Below, one piece after another: positions 1-8,202 of a stretch of 40,986 bases of DNA. Positions within the stretch are counted from its first letter, which is position 1, and each line of letters opens with the position of its first letter. A program made the translations under genes and the position numbers. The notes under the pieces were generated by a model. That model worked only from the letters and a program-made list of their open reading frames with translations, ran no database searches and was not told where the DNA came from. This DNA is from an uncultured Desulfobacterium sp. (GTDB lineage: Bacteria > Desulfobacterota > DSM-4660 > Desulfatiglandales > Desulfatiglandaceae). Where the stretch lies: assembly GCA_900258555.1 (NCBI GenBank), contig LT984855.1, positions 198,043 to 239,028 of the forward strand, given 5' to 3'.

Positions 1-1
1 C

Positions 2-88
2 TGGAGATCAAAACCCATAGGAAAAGTCGCAAAGAATCTTCCTTTCTTTAAGGAATTGGCCATGATGAATTTCACACAAAAAAATTGA
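2..88 (+). CDS. Open frame from window edge to TGA, same frame as next gene
   Basis: The frame is open from base 2 to a TGA at 86-88. It either encodes the last residues of a gene that begins outside the window, or is the 5' part of the gene annotated at 140-964, which is in the same frame. An ATG at 62 (followed by a second ATG) has a good ribosome site (TAAGGA at 49-54) about 7 bases upstream, which supports a start there with the TGA as codon 9. No family is recognisable in this fragment. Confidence 0.3.
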   Translation, partial: WRSKPIGKVAKNLPFFKELAMMNFTQKN

Positions 89-139
89 CACTACCAGAAA
101 GTCCGACAGTTTGAAGACGGTCTTTCCTGGCCAAAGGAG

Positions 140-964
140 TTGACTGACTTTTTAAATAACGAAATGAGCGAACCAAATGCATTGAATCTTGTATGGAAAT
201 ACATAGGCCGTTACATTTTTCCCTGGGCTGGAAAATCATTTGAGAAAATAAGCGGCAGGAAGCTCACTATGCTTCTTGATGAAAGCCATGATTTGAAAAA
301 GAGATATCCATTGCGGGTCAATGATCTAAAAAACCATTTTGCAAGCAGGCCCCATTACAACCTTGTGCAAAAAATTGAAAAACATTTCCGGCAGGATGAA
401 GGCCAGTTTGGGCCTTATCTGAAAAGCGGTTCATGGGATGACGGAATGAGCAAGGCAGATAAGGAATTCTGGGAAGATGAAGCGGCAAGGCATTGGGTCT
501 TCGGGTGCAACACCATTGATTCACGAATTCTCCCGTTTGATGCTATATTCAGGTCCCTGGACATGAATTACTGCACTCCGGAAAAACCCATACAGGACAT
601 AACCGAGGCAGGTCCCTCGCCCTTTAAGCGCCAAGGCTACATATTCTTAGGCGTCTCAGAACGGGAATCAGTGCTTCAAATGAATAATGGCGCAGAGGGG
701 AAAAAACAGGTCTTCCAGTTTCACTACCGCTATCCAATGATTGGCGGTGTGTTTCCAATAGGTTTCTGTCTTGATGAACTTGTAGAGATTGCACAAGGTC
801 TGTATCTGGGACAGTTGATCTATGCAACGGATCTCATGGAGCCATTTCACAGCTCTGTCGATCCTGATAAATTCAAGTACCGGCTTTTCGGGTACTTTAT
901 GCTCTTGGATAATGATTGGGAATATCACCGTCAGGCAATCAAGCTTGATACGTTTAAGGGCTGA
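140..964 (+). CDS. Hypothetical protein, probably 5'-interrupted by TGA
   Basis: I do not recognise the family. The 274-residue product is soluble, with no signal peptide or membrane segment, and is rich in aromatic residues (many Trp, Phe and Tyr). The only in-frame start after the TGA is TTG at 140, with AAAGGAG directly abutting it, which is too close for a normal ribosome site. The 17 codons between the TGA (86-88) and this TTG are open and read like protein (they include QFEDGLSWPKEL). The native start may therefore be ATG 62 with the TGA replacing a sense codon such as TGG (Trp). As it stands the gene is either a nonsense-mutated pseudogene, carries a sequencing error, or uses the weak TTG. 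The last part (about residues 195-265) is the most ordered-looking, with a GGVFPIGFCLDEL stretch. Confidence 0.55.
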   Translation: MTDFLNNEMSEPNALNLVWKYIGRYIFPWAGKSFEKISGRKLTMLLDESHDLKKRYPLRVNDLKNHFASRPHYNLVQKIEKHFRQDEGQFGPYLKSGSWDDGMSKADKEFWEDEAARHWVFGCNTIDSRILPFDAIFRSLDMNYCTPEKPIQDITEAGPSPFKRQGYIFLGVSERESVLQMNNGAEGKKQVFQFHYRYPMIGGVFPIGFCLDELVEIAQGLYLGQLIYATDLMEPFHSSVDPDKFKYRLFGYFMLLDNDWEYHRQAIKLDTFKG

Positions 965-1267
965 ATCCTGAGATCTGACTTCTAGCTTACTTTTTAAAAG
1001 CGTGACGTTCTAAAGTTTTTAACTTGTGGCTTTGTATACCTAAAGCCAGAATAAAAACATGCAGCGTACAAGCTGCTGATTTTGTTGCCATACAATTCAT
1101 TTAAATTTTGCGGCTTCGAGGTGATCGTACTTGAAATGGGTTAAATTGAGTGTCGGAGTTAGTGACATTAAAATATGAAACAAATCTACAATAGTTTCTA
1201 GATTCATATTTTCATGTACATATTACGCGCCATGAATAATTAAGTTCTGCACCTGTTGTGTTCTTCT
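965..1267. other. Intergenic, no gene seen
   Basis: About 300 AT-rich bases lie between the 3' ends of two convergent genes. I see no convincing ORF, RNA gene or strong terminator hairpin. Confidence 0.5.
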
Positions 1268-1804
1268 TTAGTATCGTGTTACTCCGCCTACGGGGAGAAG
1301 GTTGAAGGGTTTCGAATATAATAGTTGTTTACCTTTAGTCTGATATATATGTAGAAAGCTAGCCATACCGACCACAACTACATCTACACATTTGCCTCCT
1401 TTAGCTATTTTTGTCACCAACAAAGGCCCTCCTCCCTGAGCCAATATCAACCTAGATGGATCTGAAGGATTGAAATAACTGGGATCAGCCGGATATCCCA
1501 TACCTAAGTCCCCCTGAGCGATATCAGTTACGACAATCACTCGTTTGATATCTTTCGGGTTATGTACGCGCCTAAGCATTTCTTCTACAATAATTTTTGT
1601 GCATCCGTCACCAACATTATCCGCTGTCGGCCCATAACCGAACATCCCGATATGTCCAGCCACCATACTAAAGTCATCTTTTATAAAAATTACACCCATA
1701 CAGCTATCCACGGCCGGCAGCTCTATGGTGTCATTTGCAGTGGCAGTGACCACGTAATCTGTAACATTTTGCATGTTTGGTTCAATGCATTTTATGTAAG
1801 CCAT
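1268..1804 (-). CDS. Hypothetical protein downstream of molybdopterin oxidoreductase
   Basis: The family is not recognised. The product is 178 residues, soluble and alpha/beta-like, with Gly-rich turns (AGHIGMFGYG about residues 49-58, AQGGGPLLV in the C-terminal half) and hydrophobic strands such as RVIVVTD and VDVVVVGMASF. The ATG at 1804 is preceded by a purine-rich GGGGG/AGGA stretch. It starts 48 bases after the end of the molybdopterin oxidoreductase gene on the same strand, so the two are probably co-transcribed and may be functionally linked. Cys35 and His51 lie 16 residues apart in a DSCMGV...AGHIGM context. This loosely resembles the Cys/His pair of CheD/CNF-type deamidases, but the resemblance is too weak for an assignment. 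Confidence 0.65.
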   Translation of the reverse strand: MAYIKCIEPNMQNVTDYVVTATANDTIELPAVDSCMGVIFIKDDFSMVAGHIGMFGYGPTADNVGDGCTKIIVEEMLRRVHNPKDIKRVIVVTDIAQGDLGMGYPADPSYFNPSDPSRLILAQGGGPLLVTKIAKGGKCVDVVVVGMASFLHIYQTKGKQLLYSKPFNLLPVGGVTRY

Positions 1805-1852
1805 ATCCTATACCCCCTTATATTGTTAACATGTTTATGGATGCACCTTATG

Positions 1853-3952
1853 TTACGCTTTTTTTCTTATTCGGCACAAGAGTGATTTCAGCAACGGATA
1901 ACCGGTGACGGGATCTATCGAAATATCATTTGTAAGCAAATTGATATTGGAATCCTCCCACCCATGTGATACATTTACAACACCTGGTAAAATATCCTCG
2001 GTGACACGCGCCGTAATCGTCATGGCGCCGATCTCATTTTCCAGAAAAACCTCTTCCCCGTCTTTTACGGACAAGGTCCTGGCGGTAGACGTGTGGATCT
2101 CCGCAAATGCCTTGGGACATTTTTTTCTCAATTTGGGAATATCCCGATACTCAGAGTGCAGGAATTCAAGAATTCTGGCGCCGGTCGTCAGGATCAGGGG
2201 ATATTCTTCGGCCATGGCCGGGTTGGTCACCGGGCTTTCCGGTGATTCATGATAGACCGGGACTGGATCATGGCCCAGCGATTTCAGCGTATCGGATACC
2301 AGTTCAATTTTTCCGGACGGTGTGGAAAAGCCTTTCTTTTTGTAGTATTCAATCATCTTTTCACCATATGTGATCCCTCCGGGTTGTTGCTTTAATTTTT
2401 CGACAGTCACACCGGTGGTTGAAAGGGCATAATCCAGGACCTCTTCAACTCTATTCCAGGGAAATAGATCCGAATGACCCATGCGTTTGCCCAGCTCAAG
2501 CCAGAATTCCATGTCACTTTTGGCCTCACCTGCTTTCATGATCTTTTGGCGCAATGCGATAAAGGGAACGGCATGCAGGGTGCCGTAATAGTCGCAGAGT
2601 TCCACCCTTTCAAGAAAGGTGGCTGCAGGAAGAAACAGATCACACAACTGAGCAGTGGCGGTCATGCGCATGTCCATGACAGCAGTGAATTCAAGAGCCT
2701 TTATCGCCTTTGTCAACTTGTATGAATTCGGCCATGTCAAGACCGGATTGGAGCCCGAAACAATCAATCCGGTTACAGGATAAGGATTCCCGGTCAATAT
2801 CGTATCTGCAAGGGCCATGGCCTGCCCTTCCCCAAAGGCTCGGCCCCAGACTTCATAAAAGAGTGGAAACCGCTCCACACCCAGGGGTTGCCCTTCCATT
2901 TTTTCCGGAAGTCTCAATGGATTCACGCGAAGCTTGCTTGTTGTCACCATTCCGCCTTCCCTGTCCACATTGCCCGTGATGGCGAAAAGAATGGCCAACG
3001 CCCTGCTGTTTTGCAGGCCGTTAATGTGCTGGTCCAGGGAGTTTGTCCCCTGAACAAGGCACGAGGGACTGTTGACTGCAAAGAGACGGGCCGCTTTTTT
3101 AATGCCCCGTGCCGGAACCCACGTTATCTTTTCTACACGTTCAGGGTCATAGGCTGCCACCGACCTTGCAAGTTCATCAAATCCAATCGTCCAGTTCGAG
3201 ACAAAATCCTTGTCATAGATCCCTTCATTGATGATGATATTCAACATCCCCAGGGCCAACGCACCATCTGTGCCCGGACGAATCTGCAGATGGATGTCCG
3301 CCTTCTTTGCTGAGGCGGTCTTTCTGGGGTCAATAACAATGAGCTTTGCGCCCCTTTTAACCGCCTTGTCGATATTTCGCGCAGCAGGAGGATTGGATTC
3401 ATGGGGGTTGTTCCCCCAAACCAGAATGGTCTCGGCCGCGGCAATATCCGCTGCCGGAAACTTACCCAGGGTCAGGATATTGGCAATGATACGACACCGG
3501 TAGCAGATGCTTTCCACTGAAAAGCAATTGGGGGTACCGTATATATCGCAGAAACGGCGTAAGAAACTGACGGTGATATTGCCCCCCAGAAGCACCGGCA
3601 TTCCAATGGCGACTGCCAGCGATTTTGGACCATACCTGACCTTGATGATCTCCAGTTTTTCGGCACAGATATCCAGCGCCTCATCCCAGGAGATCCTCCG
3701 CCAATCGCCGTTTTCTTTCTTCATGGGATAGGTAATACGTTCCCTGGAGTAGATGAAATCTTTCAGAGCAAGCCCTTTTGGACACAGAAAGCCCTCATTC
3801 AGAGGATGATCCCGGTTCCCGCGCACTTTTTCCATTTGACCGTTTTTAATATGGATCTCTATGCCGCAACCCCAGGGGCAGAGTTCGCATGCGGTTCTAT
3901 AAATGCCATCAGGCACGCAGGCCCGAATGTCTGGTATACTGTTTTGGATCAT
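1853..3952 (-). CDS. Molybdopterin oxidoreductase, DMSO reductase superfamily
   Basis: Large catalytic subunit of the bis-MGD molybdenum/tungsten enzymes. The N-terminal 4Fe-4S site is Cys22-x2-Cys25-x3-Cys29-x27-Cys57. The metal ligand is probably Cys150 in the ESICYRCR stretch, so this is a Cys-ligated member like thiosulfate/polysulfide reductases and acetylene hydratase rather than a selenocysteine formate dehydrogenase. The cofactor-binding features WGNNPHESNPP and VIDPRKT follow, and the C-terminal molydop-binding domain covers about residues 580-695. There is no twin-arginine or other signal peptide, so a cytoplasmic enzyme is expected. No electron-transfer FeS subunit or membrane anchor gene is adjacent; the only co-directional neighbour is the unknown 178-residue protein downstream. 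Length (699) is normal for the family. Substrate cannot be assigned. Confidence 0.88.
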   Translation of the reverse strand: MIQNSIPDIRACVPDGIYRTACELCPWGCGIEIHIKNGQMEKVRGNRDHPLNEGFLCPKGLALKDFIYSRERITYPMKKENGDWRRISWDEALDICAEKLEIIKVRYGPKSLAVAIGMPVLLGGNITVSFLRRFCDIYGTPNCFSVESICYRCRIIANILTLGKFPAADIAAAETILVWGNNPHESNPPAARNIDKAVKRGAKLIVIDPRKTASAKKADIHLQIRPGTDGALALGMLNIIINEGIYDKDFVSNWTIGFDELARSVAAYDPERVEKITWVPARGIKKAARLFAVNSPSCLVQGTNSLDQHINGLQNSRALAILFAITGNVDREGGMVTTSKLRVNPLRLPEKMEGQPLGVERFPLFYEVWGRAFGEGQAMALADTILTGNPYPVTGLIVSGSNPVLTWPNSYKLTKAIKALEFTAVMDMRMTATAQLCDLFLPAATFLERVELCDYYGTLHAVPFIALRQKIMKAGEAKSDMEFWLELGKRMGHSDLFPWNRVEEVLDYALSTTGVTVEKLKQQPGGITYGEKMIEYYKKKGFSTPSGKIELVSDTLKSLGHDPVPVYHESPESPVTNPAMAEEYPLILTTGARILEFLHSEYRDIPKLRKKCPKAFAEIHTSTARTLSVKDGEEVFLENEIGAMTITARVTEDILPGVVNVSHGWEDSNINLLTNDISIDPVTGYPLLKSLLCRIRKKA

Positions 3953-4209
3953 TTGTGCCTCGCTGTTACAATAAAAACATGGATCATCATTCGTTCAATA
4001 CCATTTTATGCTATCTTATCAACTTATCAAGCAGGATGGTGGCTTGTCAAAAATACGGGGATGTATGAGATGATTCGCTCGCCGGATGGTCAGTCCATCA
4101 TTAAGTCTTTAATCGGGACGCTCGCACACACGGTCCGATAACGTATGCTAATTGTAAGAAATGGAGGGAGGCTATAAGAAGACATCGAGCTTATGTAGGC
4201 ATTTTCCTA

Positions 4210-4953
4210 TCAGGCCTGATCTTTCAATTCAAAATTAAGAATTCTGCCCGCAAGTTCACTTAAGTCACGGACCCGGTCGCAATCAACATCGCACCAGTCA
4301 TCAAAGGGGTCAATCAGGACAGCTTGAATGCCGGCAGCCCTGGCCCCCACGACATCAATGTTGTAGAGATCTCCCACGTGCAGGGTATTATCCGGATCAG
4401 CATCAGATTGCTCTATTGCATGTAGAAATATGCGCGGATCGGGCTTTTCAAAGCCGACCAGCCGCGAGTCATAGACGGCATCAAAATAGGGTCTAATGCC
4501 TAGACGGACAAGTATGCCCTCAACAGTGCCGTCAGAGTTGCTAACCGCAACGAGCTTGAATCCAATTGCCTTAAGTGCCTTCAATGACTCCAAGACACCA
4601 GGGATTACCGTTGACCACAAGCGATCTGACTCGCCATCAGGTCTCAAAACCGGGGCAAGCCTTTGCGCAATATCCTTGATCTGCCATGAATCGTGCTCAA
4701 CAGCAGCAGACAGGCAGCTTAGGACCGTCTCAAGATAAAAGACGAAGGCGTCTTTGCCCTCTGTTGACCAGCGCTTGAACCCGTCAGATATAATAGGACG
4801 GGCAGCAGCCTCTGCCCTTTGAAGCTCACGGGCCTGACATGCAATACCCAAGTAGGCAAGCTCCTTTGCAATCCATGGAAAATCCATGGCGACTAGCGTA
4901 TTGCCGACATCAAGAAACAGAGTGTTGATTTGAGAATAGAAGGTACTGTTCAT
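4210..4953 (-). CDS. HAD-superfamily phosphatase
   Basis: Haloacid dehalogenase-like hydrolase of 247 residues. Motif I is LDVGNTLV with nucleophile Asp15; the usual second Asp is Gly17, a substitution seen in part of the superfamily. Motif II is Ser138 in VAVSNSDG, motif III is Lys170 in GFEKPDPRIF, and motif IV is the acidic pair Asp195/Asp200 in HVGDLYNID. The helical cap lies between motifs I and II (about residues 25-115). This is the layout of phosphoglycolate phosphatase/YjjG-type small-molecule phosphatases, but the substrate is not predictable. It starts 6 bases after a small membrane-protein gene, so the two are probably co-transcribed. Confidence 0.88.
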   Translation of the reverse strand: MNSTFYSQINTLFLDVGNTLVAMDFPWIAKELAYLGIACQARELQRAEAAARPIISDGFKRWSTEGKDAFVFYLETVLSCLSAAVEHDSWQIKDIAQRLAPVLRPDGESDRLWSTVIPGVLESLKALKAIGFKLVAVSNSDGTVEGILVRLGIRPYFDAVYDSRLVGFEKPDPRIFLHAIEQSDADPDNTLHVGDLYNIDVVGARAAGIQAVLIDPFDDWCDVDCDRVRDLSELAGRILNFELKDQA

Positions 4954-4959
4954 TGCAGC

Positions 4960-5193
4960 CTATTTTTTCTTAAATACCCGGACCGCAACTCGTACAGTGT
5001 AGATTAAAATGACCGTTAAAATCGACGGCAGACGAAATTCCCAGTCTCCCGGCATAAGCAGAAAATCCCAGAAGTAGCCTGGCCCCTCAGCAGGGTACTT
5101 AATGTAGAAATATATATTCCAGAAAATCAAACTCGCGGAAATTGACAGTGCAAACCACACCCATTCGCGAAGGATGGCCTTTGCAAAGGTCAT
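4960..5193 (-). CDS. Small two-helix membrane protein
   Basis: A 77-residue hypothetical protein with two probable membrane helices, about residues 11-32 (WVWFALSISASLIFWNIYFY) and 52-70 (FRLPSILTVILIYTVRVAV), ending in a basic tail. The ATG is preceded by GGGGAAG. It is tightly linked to the HAD phosphatase downstream. Family not recognised. Confidence 0.6.
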   Translation of the reverse strand: MTFAKAILREWVWFALSISASLIFWNIYFYIKYPAEGPGYFWDFLLMPGDWEFRLPSILTVILIYTVRVAVRVFKKK

Positions 5194-5260
5194 GAGGCTT
5201 CCCCATTTTGTTTATCTACACCTGAGCTTATAACCCAGCAGGTCAAAAAAAATATCATTT

Positions 5261-5512
5261 CTAATGCCTGCACTGACAATTTTCTCTAGGCTCTCCACAG
5301 ACCGGGCACATTTGTCTTGATTCCGTGCCCGCCCTCTCTTTATCCATCATTACCTTTGCGCAGATATTCAGATATTCTGACAGGATGAAAAAGACCTCGC
5401 CGTAACTGAGTTCGTATCTTCCAAATATCTCTGCAATGGCTGCATTTGTTTCCTCTTGCGCCCTCTTTACCCTTTTATCCCGGGGGTGCTGCTTTTCAAA
5501 GGTGAAAGACAC
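5261..5512 (-). CDS. Small protein with C-terminal zinc-knuckle motif
   Basis: 83 residues. An N-terminal charged, helical region is followed by a Cys cluster at the extreme C-terminus, CPVCGEPRENCQC (C-x2-C-x6-C-x-C), that probably binds zinc. The start is GTG at 5512 with a clear GGAGG about 10 bases upstream. It lies between the phage-type paralogue pair and the small membrane protein, all on the same strand. Function unknown. Confidence 0.6.
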   Translation of the reverse strand: MSFTFEKQHPRDKRVKRAQEETNAAIAEIFGRYELSYGEVFFILSEYLNICAKVMMDKERAGTESRQMCPVCGEPRENCQCRH

Positions 5513-5544
5513 GGTTTGTATTCCTCCAAGCTGTTACATAAAGC

Positions 5545-5793
5545 CTACCTTACCCTCCAGACCCTTATGCCCTCTTCAGGGTCTCGTTCAGTCATGGTCT
5601 TGAATTCCTTATTGGTCTTTTCCCCGTAGTATCGTGATGAGGGCACAACTTTTCTTTTAAGTTGTTGTATAGACTCCCCTTTCTCCACCCTGAAGAATAC
5701 CGAATCGCCAACATCCATATTAGACCAGGGATATTTTATCCTGGAGTTGACCTCTGGAATAGGCCTGTCCTTTTCAATCTTCCCAATTTTCAT
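5545..5793 (-). CDS. Phage-type small protein, paralogue 2
   Basis: 82 residues, containing YPWSNMDVGDSVFF and ending in RVWRV. The YP(F/W)-x2-M-x-VGDS start and (I/L)RVWR end define a small family that I know mainly from phage and prophage genomes; I recall it as DUF7303, from memory and unchecked. It is clearly paralogous to the next gene upstream (5829-6107): both share YPW, VGDSV, a GESxxxLxxK core, a central YG and the RVWR terminus. No biochemical function is known to me. Confidence 0.65.
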   Translation of the reverse strand: MKIGKIEKDRPIPEVNSRIKYPWSNMDVGDSVFFRVEKGESIQQLKRKVVPSSRYYGEKTNKEFKTMTERDPEEGIRVWRVR

Positions 5794-5828
5794 TGATCAA
5801 TCCTCTATTTTTCATAATCAGATAATCT

Positions 5829-6107
5829 TTAATGTGTCCGCCATACCCTGAGGCCATTTTCCTTGGGCATCAATTTGGATGTAAATGTCTTTCCGGAGAC
5901 TTTTCCGTAAGTGGAAGCCGACCCTGCTATCCTCTTCCTGAGCAGGCGTAATGATTCTCCTCGCTCTGCCTGAAACAGGACTGAATCACCCACCTGCATC
6001 TCAGGCCAAGGATATATGGTTGCAACTGAATGGGACGCCTTCATTTCATTGATTGCCCGCCTTAGTTCAGGCGCAATGCGCTGTCTCTTGGACTTGTCTT
6101 CTGTCAT
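5829..6107 (-). CDS. Phage-type small protein, paralogue 1
   Basis: 92 residues, with YPWPEMQVGDSVLF near the middle and a LRVWR terminus. It is a tandem paralogue of the 5545-5793 gene. The N-terminal 30 residues are basic and hydrophilic. The pair suggests a small piece of phage-derived DNA next to the SOS polymerase operon, though no integrase, attachment site or other phage gene is visible. Confidence 0.65.
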   Translation of the reverse strand: MTEDKSKRQRIAPELRRAINEMKASHSVATIYPWPEMQVGDSVLFQAERGESLRLLRKRIAGSASTYGKVSGKTFTSKLMPKENGLRVWRTH

Positions 6108-6253
6108 ATTTTAATCCCTCGGTCGTCAGGACCCCCTACCCTTTGTCGGAGCCTTATTACAAACAGGACACAATAGACATACGTTTTTTGCGCTATCTTT
6201 TATTTTTTTGGTTACAGATCTTCAACAAATATAGGAGCATAGTCAATATTTTT

Positions 6254-8197
6254 TTAAGCCTTCACAGATTTCCCCTTGAAATAGGGATTCATGCTTGTCT
6301 TTCTTAACCCGCAACCGGAAACCCATAACCCGTCAGAATCCACCCTGTCCGCAAAAGTGATCGCGTCAACCGTAATACTAACCGCCCCCAGATCCTCTTC
6401 TACCTTCCCCTTGAGTATAAAGGGCCGGGCAGCGTTCAGCATGTGACAATATTGCTGATATACCCTGGGAAAGAATACTGCCTCATAAATGCCGGTTTGA
6501 TCCTCAAATGATATGAATTTCATGGCCTCGCCCTTCCTGGTGGTGACGGTCTTGCCTGTGACCAGCCAGCCGATGGTTTTGATAGTCTTTCCCACATAAA
6601 TGCCCATGTCTTTTGCCCGGATATAATCTACACCCCTCAGCTTGTTAAGGTAAAGATCCAAGGGATGGGCGGAGAGGTAAAAACCCAGCGTATCCATCTC
6701 ATATTTCAACACGAGAGATTTTGGGTATTGGCCCTGATAAGCCCCTCGGTTATCAGGCCGGATGGAATCAAGGGTCTTTTCAAAAAGCGTCGGCGTCCTT
6801 TTGTCTTCTTTTTGATGAAAAAATGCAACAGCCTGCCACATGAGCCCGGACCTGGCAGCGCCGCATGAGATGCTGTCAAGGCAACCCGCCTTAATGAGAA
6901 TCCTTGTATCCTCAAAACGCACATGCTGCCATGTCCTGACAAGAAAATCCTTCATGGAAACAAATGGTCCGTTTTTCTCGCGCTCATGAACGATGAACTC
7001 CTTTGCCTCTCTGGATATATCCTTTAGTTGCATAAGGCCTATGCGGATGGACCTGTCTTTCCCGGTGTATTTGATTTCGCTTAGGTTGACATCAGGAGGC
7101 AATACCTTTAGCCCCATGCGTTTTGCCTCCGACAGATACCCGAAGGTGGAATAATAGCCCCCGCCGTTTGAGATCACAGACGCCATGAACTCCGCCGGGT
7201 AATAGGCCTTAAGATATGCAGACTTATACGCGACCAGCGTATAGCTTGCAGAATGTGGTTTACAGAAGCTGTAGCCGTCAAAGCCCATCATCATTTGCCA
7301 TACCTTTTCTATTACCTTTTCGTCCACAGAGCGCTCCCTTGCACCCCGTACAAACATGGCATAAAAGTCCCGAAGCCTCTTTTCCCTGTGTTTCTTATTT
7401 ACCACCTTTCTGAGTGTCTCTGCATCAGCAGGCCCAAAGCCCGCCATGTGAATGGCCGCCTGGCTCAACTGCTCCTGAAAGACCATAACACCCAGGGTCT
7501 CTGCAAGCACCGGTCTTAAAAGCGGGTGGGGTGCATCCCACGGCCTTCCGTGGAGTCTTAATACCCATGTCCTGATGTCCTTGTTTGAGGCAGGCCTTAT
7601 GATGGAGGTGACAACCACATTAAGATGAAAGTGGTCCATTGCCTGATACCTTTCAAGATCAAGACCATGGCTTACCTTTTTCAGCACCTGCCTGGTGGCC
7701 GGGCTTTCGAAATAAAATACGCCGAATGTGTCGCCGTTATAGAAGATCTTTATTGTTTCAGGGTCATCAATCGGGTTTAAGTCCGCATAATCAATCCTGC
7801 GTCCATAGTTTTTCTCCACCAGATCCAGGGTATCCCGGATCACAGCAAGGGTGCGGTTTCCCAGGATATCTATCTTTACAAGGCCCCCTTCTTCCACAGA
7901 GTCCTTTTCCCACTGGAGGACCTGAAGGCCGCTTGCTGAGATCTCCACCGGACAATAGCGCCTTATCTCATCCGGTACCACCACCAGGCCCCCGCAGTGG
8001 GTGGATAGATGCCTAAAATGGTCCTCCAGCCTTGCCGCAGAGCTCAGGATCTCGTCCCAGGGCCTTTTAAATTCTATTCCCCTCATTTTGGGGTTTTTGG
8101 ACAACTCCTGCCATATATCCCTGAGACGCCAGCCATAACCTATCTTATCGGTCACGCGTCCTATTTCCCGGTCTGTAAGCCCGAATACCTTCGCCAC
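6254..8197 (-). CDS. dnaE2: Error-prone DNA polymerase DnaE2, C-terminal fragment
   Basis: C-terminal two thirds of a C-family polymerase: second half of the palm with the third catalytic Asp in VKIDILGN, fingers with VFQEQL and the GYSFCKPHSASY segment, helix-hairpin-helix region, and a C-terminal OB fold (about residues 535-620). Translation from GTG 8197 begins MAKVFGLTD, but reading upstream in this frame restores TFGARSAIREVAK, the expected continuation of the N-terminal fragment. A single missing base near 8229-8231 explains the break. AGGGAGG lies directly before the GTG with no spacer, so independent initiation is doubtful. Together the fragments total about 1035 residues, normal for DnaE2/ImuC. 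Confidence 0.85.
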   Translation of the reverse strand: MAKVFGLTDREIGRVTDKIGYGWRLRDIWQELSKNPKMRGIEFKRPWDEILSSAARLEDHFRHLSTHCGGLVVVPDEIRRYCPVEISASGLQVLQWEKDSVEEGGLVKIDILGNRTLAVIRDTLDLVEKNYGRRIDYADLNPIDDPETIKIFYNGDTFGVFYFESPATRQVLKKVSHGLDLERYQAMDHFHLNVVVTSIIRPASNKDIRTWVLRLHGRPWDAPHPLLRPVLAETLGVMVFQEQLSQAAIHMAGFGPADAETLRKVVNKKHREKRLRDFYAMFVRGARERSVDEKVIEKVWQMMMGFDGYSFCKPHSASYTLVAYKSAYLKAYYPAEFMASVISNGGGYYSTFGYLSEAKRMGLKVLPPDVNLSEIKYTGKDRSIRIGLMQLKDISREAKEFIVHEREKNGPFVSMKDFLVRTWQHVRFEDTRILIKAGCLDSISCGAARSGLMWQAVAFFHQKEDKRTPTLFEKTLDSIRPDNRGAYQGQYPKSLVLKYEMDTLGFYLSAHPLDLYLNKLRGVDYIRAKDMGIYVGKTIKTIGWLVTGKTVTTRKGEAMKFISFEDQTGIYEAVFFPRVYQQYCHMLNAARPFILKGKVEEDLGAVSITVDAITFADRVDSDGLWVSGCGLRKTSMNPYFKGKSVKA

Positions 8198-8202
8198 CTC
8201 CC

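Noticed and set aside
86-88. Selenocysteine at the in-frame TGA
   Set aside because: No redox motif surrounds the codon and no clear SECIS hairpin follows; a mutated Trp codon is simpler.
3806-4141. Plus-strand ORF of 111 codons
   Set aside because: Overlaps the start of the molybdoenzyme antisense and runs into spacer; no ribosome site or family match.
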